The notes below the pieces were generated by a model. The model searched no databases and was not told the DNA's origin. It saw only the letters and a list, made by a program, of their open reading frames with translations. A stretch of DNA of 61,065 nt from Acetobacteraceae bacterium (lineage in GTDB: Bacteria; Pseudomonadota; Alphaproteobacteria; Acetobacterales; Acetobacteraceae). The position numbers and the translations under genes are program-made. This document shows, in pieces, positions 44,152 through 53,131 of this stretch (the stretch's first letter is position 1; every line of letters begins with the position of its first letter). Location of the stretch: positions 1 through 61,065 of the forward strand of contig PLSD01000018.1 of NCBI GenBank assembly GCA_003164135.1, given 5' to 3'.

Positions 44152-44160
44152 GCCCAATAA

Positions 44161-44206
44161 TTCGCAAAATTTGCAAACAAACGCAAGCCGTTTGCCTTTA
44201 TCCGCA
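44161..44206 (+). promoter_or_regulatory. Cluster of TTTGCAAA-like operator sites, scfR-prpC gap
   Basis: TTTGCAAA at 44170-44177 is a perfect 8-bp palindrome, with further GCAAA (44164-44168), CGCAAG (44182-44187), TTTGC (44191-44195) and CGCAAG (44203-44208) nearby. The related RamB regulator is known to bind TTTGC/GCAAA-type sites. Located at the start of scfR and ~150 bp before prpC. Confidence 0.5.
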
Positions 44207-44350
44207 AGCCCTACTCTGGACGGGGCGTCATTTTGGCGTAATGAACCCCCGAACCTCGTGCGTTCAGCGCGGCATGTCCCGTGCGCGCGCAGCGCGGGAG
44301 ACCGCCTATGCGCACAGCACCCGGCATTCTCTGAGAAAGGAAGTACATCC

Positions 44351-45496
44351 ATGAACGAAAGCGTCCTGCCGAAACCGAAGAAGTCCGTCGCCCTCTCAGG
44401 CGTTGCCGCCGGCAATACCGCTTTGTGCACCGTTGGCCGCTCAGGCAACGACCTGCACTACCGGGGCTACGACATCCTCGACGTCGCGGATGCCTGTGAG
44501 TTCGAGGAGATCGCGCACCTCCTCGTCCACGGCACCCTGCCCAACGCCTCGGAGCTGACAGCCTATAAGCAACAGCTGCGCGCGCTGCGTGGCCTGCCCG
44601 CCGCGGTCAAAACCATATTGGAAGCCATTCCCGCCGCCGCCCACCCGATGGACGTCATGCGCACCTACGTCTCCGCGCTCGGCACCATCCTGCCGGAAGC
44701 CCACGACCATAACGAGCCGGGCGCGAAAGACATCGCCGACCGTCTCATGGCCTCGCTGGGTTCGGCGCTGCTGTACTGGTACCACTTCGCCACCAACGGC
44801 AAGCGCATCGAGGTCGAGACCGACGACGACTCCATCGGCGGCCACTTCCTGCACCTGCTGCACGGCAAGGCGCCGTCCGCCAGCTGGGTGCGCGCCATGC
44901 ACACCTCGCTGGTCCTCTACGCCGAGCATGAGTTCAACGCCTCCACCTTCGCCGCCCGCGTCGTCGCCGGCACCGGTTCGGACATGTATTCCGCCATCAC
45001 CGGCGGCATCGGCGCCCTGCGCGGCCCCAAGCACGGCGGCGCCAACGAGGTCGCGTTCGAAATCCAGAAGCGCTACAACAACCCGGACGAGGCGGAAGCC
45101 GACATCCGCGCCCGCGTCGCCGCCAAGGAAGTCGTCATCGGCTTCGGCCACCCGGTCTACACCATCGCGGACCCGCGCAACGTCGTCATCAAGCGCGTCG
45201 CCAAAAAGCTCTCCGATGAAGCCGGTTCCACCAAAATGTACGACATCGCCGAGCGCCTTGAATCGGTGATGATGGACGCCAAGAAAATGTTCCCGAACCT
45301 CGACTGGTTCTCGGCCGTTTCCTACCACATGATGGGCGTTCCCACCCTCATGTTCACCCCCCTGTTCGTGATCTCGCGCACCTCCGGCTGGAGTGCGCAT
45401 GTCATCGAACAGCGCATCGACGGCAAGATCATCCGGCCCTCCGCCAACTATGTCGGCCCGGAGAACCTGGAATTCGTGCCCCTGGCAAAACGCTAA
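44351..45496 (+). CDS. prpC: 2-methylcitrate synthase / citrate synthase (PrpC-like)
   Basis: A 381-residue short-form citrate synthase. [17 protein letters not shown] contains the first active-site His, [13 protein letters not shown] the second, and the Asp region [19 protein letters not shown] is in place. Length and the short N-terminus fit PrpC (methylcitrate cycle) rather than the long GltA. ATG 44351 is preceded by GAGAAAGGAAG. The gene is followed by prpB but no prpD is seen, so the dehydratase step must be elsewhere (AcnB/AcnD-type). Controlled probably by the divergent ScfR-like regulator. Confidence 0.85.
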   Translation: MNESVLPKPKKSVALSGVAAGNTALCTVGRSGNDLHYRGYDILDVADACEFEEIAHLLVHGTLPNASELTAYKQQLRALRGLPAAVKTILEAIPAAAHPMDVMRTYVSALGTILPEAHDHNEPGAKDIADRLMASLGSALLYWYHFATNGKRIEVETDDDSIGGHFLHLLHGKAPSASWVRAMHTSLVLYAEHEFNASTFAARVVAGTGSDMYSAITGGIGALRGPKHGGANEVAFEIQKRYNNPDEAEADIRARVAAKEVVIGFGHPVYTIADPRNVVIKRVAKKLSDEAGSTKMYDIAERLESVMMDAKKMFPNLDWFSAVSYHMMGVPTLMFTPLFVISRTSGWSAHVIEQRIDGKIIRPSANYVGPENLEFVPLAKR

Positions 45497-45502
45497 CCAC
45501 TC

Positions 45503-45535
45503 CCCCCGCCAGGCCCAGCCCGGCGGGGGTTTTTC
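45503..45535 (+). terminator. Rho-independent terminator after prpC
   Basis: CCCCCGCC (45503-45510) pairs with GGCGGGGG (45522-45529), followed by TTTTTCTTCTT. It is positioned between prpC and prpB, so it probably attenuates rather than stops the transcript. Confidence 0.75.
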
Positions 45536-45554
45536 TTCTTAAGGGATTAATACC

Positions 45555-46472
45555 ATGCCTTACTTGCGCGCATCAGACCTCCCCACCCAACCCGCCGGCG
45601 AACGCTTCCGCGCCCTCCTCGCCCGCCCCGGCATCCTCCCCCTCCCCGGCACCCATAACGGCCTCGCCTCGCAACAGGCAAAAGCCGCTGGCTTCGCTGC
45701 CTGCTACCTCTCGGGCGCGGCCATGACCGCCTCGATGGGCCTGCCCGACCTCGGCATCATCACCGTTGATGAAGTCTGCTTCTTCATCAAACAAGTCTCC
45801 CGCGCGACGGGCCTGCCGGTGCTGGTCGATGGCGACACCGGCTACGGCGAAGCTTTAAACGTCATGCACATGGTCCGCGCCTTCGAGGACGCCGGCGCCG
45901 CCGCCGTGCACCTTGAAGACCAGATCCTACCCAAAAAATGCGGCCATCTGAACGACAAAAAACTCGCGACCCCGCAGGACATGGCAGCCAAAATCTCCGC
46001 CGCCGCCCACGCCCGCCGCCACCTCTACATCATCGCCCGCACCGACGCCGCGGCCTCAGAGGGCATGGACGGCGCCGTCGCCCGCGCCAAACTCTACATG
46101 GAAGCCGGCGCCGACGCGATTTTCCCCGAAGCCCTGAACACCGAGGAAATGTTCCGCGAATTTGCCCGCCGCATGCCCGGCGTGCCCCTGCTCGCCAACA
46201 TGACCGAGTTCGGCCGCACGCCGTTCTACACCAAAGACCAGTTCGAATCCTTCGGCTACAAAATGCTGATCTGGCCCGTCACCTCGCTGCGCGTCGCCGC
46301 TCTGGCGCAGGAAAAACTCTACAAATCCATCATGAAAGACGGCGGCGCGCAAAACTGCGTGGATCAAATGCTGACCCGCAAAGACCTCTACGCCACCATC
46401 GACTACGAAGGCTTTGAAGCCCTGGACGCCACCATCGTCAAAACCATCGTCCCGGAAGTCATCACCAAGTAA
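45555..46472 (+). CDS. prpB: 2-methylisocitrate lyase (PrpB)
   Basis: A 305-residue member of the ICL/PEP-mutase family. The active-site loop ILPKKCGHLNDKKL contains KKCGH with the catalytic Cys, and VDGDTGYGEALNVMHMVRAFEDAG and VHLEDQ are the metal/substrate motifs. The short length and KKCGH motif are those of PrpB rather than AceA (isocitrate lyase), though a side role on isocitrate cannot be excluded. It cleaves 2-methylisocitrate to pyruvate and succinate. Confidence 0.92.
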   Translation: MPYLRASDLPTQPAGERFRALLARPGILPLPGTHNGLASQQAKAAGFAACYLSGAAMTASMGLPDLGIITVDEVCFFIKQVSRATGLPVLVDGDTGYGEALNVMHMVRAFEDAGAAAVHLEDQILPKKCGHLNDKKLATPQDMAAKISAAAHARRHLYIIARTDAAASEGMDGAVARAKLYMEAGADAIFPEALNTEEMFREFARRMPGVPLLANMTEFGRTPFYTKDQFESFGYKMLIWPVTSLRVAALAQEKLYKSIMKDGGAQNCVDQMLTRKDLYATIDYEGFEALDATIVKTIVPEVITK

Positions 46473-46495
46473 AGTTTTGGCACTGCGGATTCACC

Positions 46496-46525
46496 AAAAC
46501 AGGGGGCTTTGCCCCCTGTTTTTTT
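46496..46525 (+). terminator. Rho-independent terminator after prpB
   Basis: ACAGGGGGC (46499-46507) pairs with GCCCCCTGT (46511-46519), followed by a T-run. The loop and core (GGGGGCTTTGCCCCC) resemble the first hairpin of the dispersed repeat, so this may be a repeat relic. Confidence 0.85.
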
Positions 46526-46526
46526 G

Positions 46527-47244
46527 GGAACTATATATTTGACTCCCTAAACTTGCGGCAGTTGCTGATTTGAAGCTGGTGGACATATATAATCTGGCAC
46601 TTTCACGTAATGGAATCGCACTCCCATTACCACTTGGAGTCAGGCTATGTTGAACAATCCTCTTTGGTTTAGCGCAAGTTGGGTCAAAGGAACATGTAAC
46701 GATGCCGTGTCCGCTCGCTTGCTGACAAGCGCCGCTTTGATAGCTGTTGTTCCGGTGTTTCTTCTCTGTAGCACAGCCTCCCGCGCCGAAGAGTTTTGTC
46801 CGGCTTCGGTTGTAACTGAACAGAAAGCCGTTACAGTACCTAAAAATTATCAAGCGTTTAAGGACTCGGATTTTCAAGACCCGCTTGATCCTAATAGACT
46901 GTATATGGTGCAATTGTTCGATGGAAAGCCAAGCTCCTATGATAGCATTCGACCCGATCAATTCAAAAATAATATGTTAATTTGGAACCTTCGAAACTTG
47001 GAACCAAACGCTGTTTTTTGGATTAATTGTTATTATACAGATACGGAAATAAACTTGGCTGAGAAGCTTCCGAGCAACCTGTCTTCATGCACGGTGCATT
47101 ATGTCGATGCGGCGCATGTTTTCATGCAAGGCGAGCCGGTAATTAAGTCTGTTGAGTGTCAATAGTGCCTGTAACGATCTTTATTCTCGGCAAAATGCCG
47201 TCTACACAGTCAAAGTCGGAATAAGGAGTCAAATATATAGTTCC
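46527..47244. mobile_element. Low-GC insert bounded by perfect 20-bp inverted repeats
   Basis: GGAACTATATATTTGACTCC at 46527-46546 is matched by its exact reverse complement at 47225-47244. The 718-bp segment between has clearly lower GC than the genes on each side and contains one gene (46647-47165). T-rich runs flank both ends (TTTTTTTG left, ATTTTTTC right), so target-site duplication is ambiguous. It lies between the prpB terminator and the stop of the Hint gene. No transposase is encoded, so it would be a non-autonomous element or a transferred cassette. Confidence 0.6.
46647..47165 (+). CDS. Secreted STY0301-family-like hypothetical protein
   Basis: A 172-residue protein with a signal peptide (LLTSAALIAVVPVFLLCSTA) and a mature domain with paired Cys: FCPASVV, INCYY, SSCTV and VECQ. 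The pattern (LFDGKP, then IWNL, then WINCYYTDTEINL, then SSCTVHY) resembles the STY0301 family of periplasmic proteins of unknown function. Codon use is more AT-rich than its neighbours, consistent with the mobile element that carries it. The ATG is preceded by TTGGAG. Confidence 0.65.
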   Translation: MLNNPLWFSASWVKGTCNDAVSARLLTSAALIAVVPVFLLCSTASRAEEFCPASVVTEQKAVTVPKNYQAFKDSDFQDPLDPNRLYMVQLFDGKPSSYDSIRPDQFKNNMLIWNLRNLEPNAVFWINCYYTDTEINLAEKLPSNLSSCTVHYVDAAHVFMQGEPVIKSVECQ

Positions 47245-47255
47245 ATTTTTTCCCC

Positions 47256-49316
47256 CTAAGCCACCCCCGCCAGCGCCACCCCCGCCCACGGCAACACCAC
47301 CTGGTCATTACTCCGGCAAACACTAACCACCCCCGCAACCCCCACCGGCAGTTGCAACGTAAACCCATGCCGCCCCAAACCAACCCCCGCCGCGCGCAAA
47401 TCCTCCCGGAACAAATTCGCCAGCACCCGGCAAACAGCCTGCCCCCCAACATAAACATCCAGCGAAACCGCCTGCTCCGGCGCCGCCAAATCCTGCGCCC
47501 AGCCAATCACCACATCCGGCCCCGCCGTCTCCAAATACCCGCGCAACGGCCCCGCAACACCCGGCCATGTCTCAATCTCCGCCCGCCGCGCCAGATACTG
47601 GCAAATCACCTCAAGCTGAAACCCCTGCTCCAGCCGCGGCAACCGCATTTCCTCAGGCGCCACCTGCCCCGGATACAACTCACCAAACTCCGCCGCATTA
47701 TGGAACTGCTTGCGGAAATATTCCCCCATGAATGTCTCCGCCGGGCACCCTTCCGCGAAAATCACCTCATGGTTTTCCGTCTCGACGTGGAAATACGTAA
47801 TCGCATCCACTGCCTTCGCCTGCGTAATGCTCACCCCATTCACCAGCCGCGCCGCATGAATAAACACGCCATCAACGCAAATCGCATGCCCCGGCGAAAC
47901 ATAAAGATCGCGCCCCGGCATCCCCCTGGCAATGGCCCCGGCCGCAATACAAACCGGCAGCACCTTCGCATGGTTGGCAAAAGGCGCCGCATAACTCCGG
48001 TGCCCGATCCATTTAATTTTTTGTAACCCGGAATGCATGGTTTTCACTTCCATGCCGATCCGCAGCGCCTCCACCGGCACCTCGCCCTGCGCCGTCGCAA
48101 TGCGCGTGCCCTTCGCGTAGCAGGTAACCTCGGTAATCACCGTTCCAACCGCACCATCACTCGCAATGCTGAAATTCCCGGCGGAAAAATTGCCCACCAG
48201 GCCAATGGTTTCACTCGCCGTCGCGTTGCTCAGCACCAGCCCACTGCCCGCGACATAGCTGCTGGCGGTCGCCGCGAAATCGGTAAGGTCGATGCGGTCC
48301 GCCATCGTAAACCCGGCAATCGTCACGCCGCTCGCCAGCCCCACGCTATCCCCGGAAATGCTCCAGCCCGCGCCGGAGGCAAAACTAATATCCTGAAAAT
48401 CAAGAAACTGCGTGCCAACCCCAGCAAGCCCGCCGGTTGAGGTCCCAGAAAGCTCCAGCACATCCGCCACCGCCGCATCCGCCACCACATTCCCGGCAAA
48501 CACCGCGCCCGGGTCAATAACCAGCAGGCTCGCCGCCGTGCCGAACTGCACGGCATCCCCGTTCCTGCTGCCCGCACCACCGGCGATGGTCCCGGCATTA
48601 ATAACCGTCCCGCCATCCAGATAAACCCCCGCACCGCCCACGCCGCTAATAGCGTAGGTGCCGCCAGTGCCGCCCGGGCCGCCGGAAATAATACCGCTGT
48701 TCAGCAGGTATCCCCCCACTACATCGGCACCGTTGCCACCCGTGCCGCCGGCGCCGCCCAAACCATTGATATACCCGGCGCCACTAATCCCGCCACGCCC
48801 CCCGGCGCCACCGGCGCCGCCGGAAATCGCGGCCAAATTGCTCAGCCACCCGCCAGCCGCCAGATCCACACCGTCGCCGCCCGCCCCGCCGGTGCCGCCA
48901 AACCCGGCAAGCGCGCCAATTCCGGCACCACTGGCACCATTGCCGCCATTACCACCGGCACCGCCCGGCGCAGCGGCAACCGTCGCATAATTGGTAACGG
49001 TGCCCAGCCCCACCATGTCGACAGCCATGCCGCCATTGCCGCCATTACCGCCTTTTGTGGCGGAAACACCCGTGCCCAGGGCACCGCCGGTATTACTGCC
49101 GGCCGTCCCCGCACCACCGGTAGTGCCCACCCCGGCGCCAACCAGCCCATAATTGACCAGGCTACGCCCCACCGTCGAGGCCACCAGCACCCCGTTCGCC
49201 CCGCCGAGCGTGGGCGCGACAACACCCGCACTGGTAATGATCAACGGGCTCACGTAGCCGCCACCTCCAAGCTTCACGGTCGTTAGGATTGCAGTTGAGA
49301 TCGTACTCCCCGACAT
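47256..49316 (-). CDS. Hint-domain protein with Gly-rich N-terminal region
   Basis: A 686-residue protein. Residues ~60-260 are Gly-rich (GGAGGNGGNG-type); ~280-395 form a beta-rich linker (ISFASGAG, IAGFTMADRIDLTDF, VAGSGLVLSNAT); a Hint (hedgehog/intein) domain starts at Cys399 (TCYAKGTRIATAQGEVPVEAL) and includes KIKWIGHRSY, SPGHAI and the late HVETENHEVIFAEG. Such domains usually self-cleave at the Cys. A C-terminal ~150-residue domain follows. No signal peptide is visible. Similar Hint proteins are common in Acetobacteraceae, their role unclear. Confidence 0.85.
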   Translation of the reverse strand: MSGSTISTAILTTVKLGGGGYVSPLIITSAGVVAPTLGGANGVLVASTVGRSLVNYGLVGAGVGTTGGAGTAGSNTGGALGTGVSATKGGNGGNGGMAVDMVGLGTVTNYATVAAAPGGAGGNGGNGASGAGIGALAGFGGTGGAGGDGVDLAAGGWLSNLAAISGGAGGAGGRGGISGAGYINGLGGAGGTGGNGADVVGGYLLNSGIISGGPGGTGGTYAISGVGGAGVYLDGGTVINAGTIAGGAGSRNGDAVQFGTAASLLVIDPGAVFAGNVVADAAVADVLELSGTSTGGLAGVGTQFLDFQDISFASGAGWSISGDSVGLASGVTIAGFTMADRIDLTDFAATASSYVAGSGLVLSNATASETIGLVGNFSAGNFSIASDGAVGTVITEVTCYAKGTRIATAQGEVPVEALRIGMEVKTMHSGLQKIKWIGHRSYAAPFANHAKVLPVCIAAGAIARGMPGRDLYVSPGHAICVDGVFIHAARLVNGVSITQAKAVDAITYFHVETENHEVIFAEGCPAETFMGEYFRKQFHNAAEFGELYPGQVAPEEMRLPRLEQGFQLEVICQYLARRAEIETWPGVAGPLRGYLETAGPDVVIGWAQDLAAPEQAVSLDVYVGGQAVCRVLANLFREDLRAAGVGLGRHGFTLQLPVGVAGVVSVCRSNDQVVLPWAGVALAGVA

Positions 49317-49547
49317 GGCCGGTTATTCCTCTCTTGCGTCGTGCTTCCTGGGAACCGACAACAGAGCAATAACCATAAAATGTAAAGGGGCGTAACCTTG
49401 GCCACGGCCGCCGCCTCAACAGCACGTCACCTACGGCATAGGCCCATTTTGCGAGTCGTTGTTTTTTCGACACAAACCCGCACAAATTGGGGTGCAAGCA
49501 AAAAATTAAGCCATACTAACAATGCATTAAAACACTTTCCTCACAAG

Positions 49548-49563
49548 TGTTTCACGTGAAACA
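49548..49563. other. parS: parS centromere-like site (ParB-binding consensus)
   Basis: TGTTTCACGTGAAACA is an exact 16-bp match to the conserved chromosomal parS consensus. It lies in the gap 49317-49574 between the Hint gene start and the end of the flavoprotein gene. No parA/parB or mnmG is present, so it is an isolated site; chromosomal parS sites usually cluster near oriC. Confidence 0.85.
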
Positions 49564-49574
49564 CCCCCCTGGCC

Positions 49575-50756
49575 TCACACCGCCTGTGCCGCGGAATACC
49601 CGCTGGACCACGCCCACTGGAAATTATACCCGCCCAGCCAGCCGGTCACATCCACCGCCTCGCCGATCACAAACAACCCCGGCACCTCCCGCGCACCCAT
49701 GGTCTTGGAAAACAGGCTCGCCGTATCCACCCCGCCCACCGTAACCTCGGCCTTGGCGTAACCTTCCGTCCCCGCCGGTACCAGGGTAAACCGATTCATC
49801 ATTTCCGCGGTATTTCGCAGCGCCTTATTGGGCATATCGCCGATGATATGGTTGCCCAGCGGCGGTTGCAGCATCGCATGCGCGAGGCGCGCCGGCAAAA
49901 ACTCCCCCAGCACCGTCTTCAGCTCAGCCTTCTTGCGGCTGGCCTTACGCTCCAGCAGCACCTCATAAGCATCCTGCCCCGGCAGCATATCCAGCACCAG
50001 CGTACCCCCCGGCGGCAAATAGGAGGAAATCTGCAAAATCGCCGGCCCGGAGAGCCCCCGGTGGGTAAACAGCGTATTCTCCCGGAATTTCCGCTTGCCG
50101 TAACTGGCCACGGAATCAAAGGAAACCCCGCTCAACCCTTGCATCCAGGCCCAACGCTCGCCGGTGAACACCAGCGGCACCAGCCCCGGCCGCGTCTCCA
50201 CCATACCCAGGCCAAATTTCCGCGCCATGTCATAGGAAAACCCCGTCGCTCCCATTTTCGGGATCGACAAGCCTCCGGTCGCCAGCACAAGTGCGGTAGA
50301 TTCCACGGGCCCCGCATCGGTTTCCACCCGGAAATTATCGCCGCGCGAAATATCGGAAACCGTGTGCCCGGTGCGCAACTCCACCCCGGCCGTGCTGCAC
50401 ATGCCGAGCAGCATAGCCAGAATTTCCTTGGCGGAACCGTCGCAAAACAACTGCCCGAGCTTCTTCTCGTGGTATTTTATCCCCTGGGCCTCCACCAGCG
50501 CGATAAAATCCTGCGGCGTGAAGCTCGCCAACGCCGACTTACAGAAATTCGAATTCTGCGAGATAAAATTCTCAGCGCCCACCTTCGTATTGGTAAAATT
50601 GCACCGCCCGCCGCCGGAGATCAGAATCTTCGCCCCCGGCTCCGTGGTGTGCTCCAGCAGCAGCACTTTTTTGCCGCGCCGGCCCGCCATCGCGGCGCAG
50701 AACAGCCCCGCCGCCCCGGCACCGATAATCACGGCATCGTAGTGTTTATTCGCCAA
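49575..50756 (-). CDS. BaiN/HI0933-family NAD(P)/FAD-dependent oxidoreductase
   Basis: A 393-residue flavoprotein. The N-terminal VIIGAGAAGLFCAAMAGRRG Rossmann fold, ISGGGRCNFTNTKV and the late VGGVDTASL with GLFVIGEAVDVTGWLGGYNF are the signature blocks of the YhiN/HI0933 family. Its substrate is unknown; members are linked to reductive steps or to RsmJ neighbourhoods. The start is TTG at 50756 with CGGAG 9 bp upstream. Next upstream is the YbjQ-like gene. Confidence 0.88.
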   Translation of the reverse strand: MANKHYDAVIIGAGAAGLFCAAMAGRRGKKVLLLEHTTEPGAKILISGGGRCNFTNTKVGAENFISQNSNFCKSALASFTPQDFIALVEAQGIKYHEKKLGQLFCDGSAKEILAMLLGMCSTAGVELRTGHTVSDISRGDNFRVETDAGPVESTALVLATGGLSIPKMGATGFSYDMARKFGLGMVETRPGLVPLVFTGERWAWMQGLSGVSFDSVASYGKRKFRENTLFTHRGLSGPAILQISSYLPPGGTLVLDMLPGQDAYEVLLERKASRKKAELKTVLGEFLPARLAHAMLQPPLGNHIIGDMPNKALRNTAEMMNRFTLVPAGTEGYAKAEVTVGGVDTASLFSKTMGAREVPGLFVIGEAVDVTGWLGGYNFQWAWSSGYSAAQAV

Positions 50757-50827
50757 AAACTTTGCTCCGGGTGGGTATCACCAGCGGCCCGTGTAAGCGT
50801 TTGGGACCGCTAAAGCAAAAAACCGCC

Positions 50828-51643
50828 TTAATCGTTGACCGAAAGCACCATAATCGGGTCGGGGATTTTATCCGGCGCGATCTCCTGGTCCAGCGGCAGC
50901 ACCGCCGTGCCGATGGCAAAAAACTCGATCACATGGGTCTTCCAGCCAAAACTCCCCTCATGAATATCCACCCCCACCACGCCTTCCGCTTTTGCAGCGG
51001 CGGCCTCGAACTGCATACGCTCCACCGCGATTTCGCGCGCCTCGTACATCGCCGCGGTGAAATTCTCCAGCTCCACATTGCGGCCCACGGTGCCCAGACC
51101 AGAGAGCACGCCGCGATGCGCGACGTGATAAACGCAACTGCCCATCACCATTTCCACCGGCCGGTAACCGGCGTGCAGCAGCGACCAGAAATCCTGCCCC
51201 GACAAATCCGAGGTGAACGGGCCGCCGTCATGCGCACGGAAACCCTTATGCCCCTCGCCATGCACGACCCCGGTGCCGATGGCGATGAATTCCAGCAACT
51301 GCTCATCCCATTCCAGCCGCTTGATGGTGAGTTTGACGCCGACAATGCCATCCGCGCCCATGGCGGAGGCTTCCGCGCGCATGCGCGACATCGCCAGTTC
51401 GCGCGCGTGGTACATGGCTTTCGAGAGCACATCCATTTCCTGATTCTTCGACCAGGAACCGTACTGGATGCCGACATGGTAAACGCAGGAGCCAACGCAC
51501 AGGCCGATCGGCTCGAACCCCGCCTTGCGCACCAGCAAAAACTCGTTGACCGAAAAATCCGAGGTGAACACGCCGGTGGAATGCGCGCTGCCGCGCAGGC
51601 CTTTCAAACGCTCCTGCGCGTGTACGGGAAGATCCAATGTCAT
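50828..51643 (-). CDS. Tandem YbjQ-like (heavy-metal-binding domain) protein
   Basis: A 271-residue protein with two copies of the YbjQ/DUF74 fold: the first has AMYHARELAMSRMRAEASAM with ADGIVGVKLTIKR, the second AMYEAREIAVERMQFEA with AEGVVGVDIHEG. Each copy includes a GxCVYHV segment. The family is named heavy-metal-binding, though direct evidence for most members is lacking. Last gene of a five-gene operon starting with TelA; the upstream gene ends 2 bp before its start. Confidence 0.75.
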   Translation of the reverse strand: MTLDLPVHAQERLKGLRGSAHSTGVFTSDFSVNEFLLVRKAGFEPIGLCVGSCVYHVGIQYGSWSKNQEMDVLSKAMYHARELAMSRMRAEASAMGADGIVGVKLTIKRLEWDEQLLEFIAIGTGVVHGEGHKGFRAHDGGPFTSDLSGQDFWSLLHAGYRPVEMVMGSCVYHVAHRGVLSGLGTVGRNVELENFTAAMYEAREIAVERMQFEAAAAKAEGVVGVDIHEGSFGWKTHVIEFFAIGTAVLPLDQEIAPDKIPDPIMVLSVND

Positions 51644-51645
51644 GG

Positions 51646-52563
51646 CTAAATAGCTCCCTCTTGTTCATTGCTGGCGTAGGACTGGTGGTGCGCTTTGCTG
51701 CCTTGCAACGGCGTTTTGCCGGCGCACATGTCCACGACCATGGAAATATCATGCGGCAGCGGCGTGCCCCGCCGCGCGTCCACCGTAGTGGCGATGACGA
51801 TGTAGCGCGCGAGGTATTCCTTGAACTTGCGCTCATTCACCTCGCGTTCGCGGTCAAACATCTGGGAGAAGTTCACATGCGCCAGCACGCCGTTGCCGCG
51901 CGGGCGGGCGGATTCGCGCAAATTCGCATGCGCCTGGTTGCGCACATCGTTCCACAGGCTGGAAAGCTGCGGCGCCTCGATATTACCCATCCAGGCCTGA
52001 TTGGCGCTGTTGTTCCAGTCGCTCAGCCATTGGTAATGCGCGCCGATGGCAATGCCGGTCGGCACCACATCGGCCTCCAGCAGCTTCACGAATTCCAGCG
52101 CCGGCACGGTGGCGATGATCGGGTCGGCCGAGGGCGGCAGGCCGTCCACCTTCACCGCCGTGCCGATGAGCGTGAAATCCATGCTCTCGCCCGCTTCCAG
52201 CGGAATGGTGCGCATTTTCACATCCAGCACCGCATTGGCGCCGCAGGCTTTGGCCTCCTGGCCGAGGCGCTGCAACGCAGCCTCCCAACCCTGCGAATGC
52301 CCCAAAGTCCAGGACCAGCCGTAATGCAGCCAGCAGGTGGCGGAAATGGCGGCGATGGGTTTCAACCCATGCGAGCGCGCGATGAGCAGTTCAGCCGGGG
52401 TGAGCGTCGCCATCCAGGGTTTGGTGCCGTTGGCCGAGCCTTGCAAACGATCCAGCGTGGCGGTGGGGATTCGGTTGCCGCGCAGGCTCATGAGGATATC
52501 CGCCTGGCGGCGCATTTCCTCCGGGCTGGCGTTTTTTGGTTTGAAGCGGTCGAGCCAGCCCAT
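51646..52563 (-). CDS. YbjQ-like domain protein
   Basis: A 305-residue protein that again shows YbjQ features (ALQRLGQEAKACGANAVLDVKM, LIARSHGLKPIAAISATCW) with a second degenerate copy towards the C-terminus (NVRNQAHANLRE-type region, NGVLAHVN). It starts MGWLDRFKP with no signal peptide. ATG at 52563 overlaps the stop of the upstream gene by one base (TAATG or TGATG style). Function unknown; context ties it to TelA. Confidence 0.65.
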   Translation of the reverse strand: MGWLDRFKPKNASPEEMRRQADILMSLRGNRIPTATLDRLQGSANGTKPWMATLTPAELLIARSHGLKPIAAISATCWLHYGWSWTLGHSQGWEAALQRLGQEAKACGANAVLDVKMRTIPLEAGESMDFTLIGTAVKVDGLPPSADPIIATVPALEFVKLLEADVVPTGIAIGAHYQWLSDWNNSANQAWMGNIEAPQLSSLWNDVRNQAHANLRESARPRGNGVLAHVNFSQMFDREREVNERKFKEYLARYIVIATTVDARRGTPLPHDISMVVDMCAGKTPLQGSKAHHQSYASNEQEGAI

Positions 52564-52946
52564 CAGCTTGCCATGAATTGTTGCAAGGAACTACTCAAGG
52601 TTTGCGCATGGGCCGAGGCTTTCTTGGTCTCGTCCGCCAACCGCGCGAACCATTCCGACGGGTCCAGCGTTTTGGTGTTCAGCGTAATGCCGCGCACCAC
52701 CATGGCGATGCTGGCGGTCAGCCGCCCGGCGTTCTGTTCCAGGCTGTAGCGGTTCTCGCCAAGTTCGATGGTCACGCCGGTGATTTTCGCCGTCTTGGCG
52801 AAAAAGCCCTTTTTCTCTTGCACCGTGACAAGCTCGGGCATCGCCTCCTTCAGCCGCCGCGCGAAGGCGCCGAGGTTGCTTTCCGCATCGGCGGAAAAGC
52901 GCCGCAGCCACGCGGCCTGCATGTCGAAATCCATATCAGCGCTCAT
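52563..52946 (-). CDS. Hypothetical protein of the TelA operon
   Basis: A 127-residue protein without signal peptide or membrane helix. The first half is helical and charged (RRFSADAESNLGAFARRLKE), the middle beta-rich (TAKITGVTIELGENRYSLEQ), the C-terminus helical (ADETKKASAHAQTLSSSLQQ). No recognised family. It overlaps neighbours on both sides by 1-4 bp, so it is translated with them. Confidence 0.6.
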   Translation of the reverse strand: MSADMDFDMQAAWLRRFSADAESNLGAFARRLKEAMPELVTVQEKKGFFAKTAKITGVTIELGENRYSLEQNAGRLTASIAMVVRGITLNTKTLDPSEWFARLADETKKASAHAQTLSSSLQQFMAS

Positions 52947-53131
52947 GGGGTCTCGCGTTCCGAATGATTTCGTTTCATTTTTCTGCTCTGAATGACAACA
53001 AACATGAAAGCCAACCCAATAAACGCATAGGCCAACACAAGCTCGATATCATGGAGAATTTTCGAGGGTACAAAGGACATTGCCGCAAGCAACAACATGC
53101 CGGCAAGCCAGGCAATTAGACCACGGTTCAT
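52943..53131 (-). CDS. Small two-helix membrane protein
   Basis: A 62-residue protein with two hydrophobic segments (LIAWLAGMLLLAAMSFV; IELVLAYAFIGLAFMFVVI) and a basic C-terminal tail. It overlaps its neighbours (telA at 53128, the next gene at 52946) in ATGA fashion. A membrane partner or anchor for the operon is likely; no family is known to me. Confidence 0.65.
   Translation of the reverse strand: MNRGLIAWLAGMLLLAAMSFVPSKILHDIELVLAYAFIGLAFMFVVIQSRKMKRNHSERETP

Noticed and set aside
44171..44350. N-terminal extension of prpC
   Set aside because: Contains the operator cluster; the ATG at 44351 has a strong ribosome-binding site and matches the short PrpC N-terminus.
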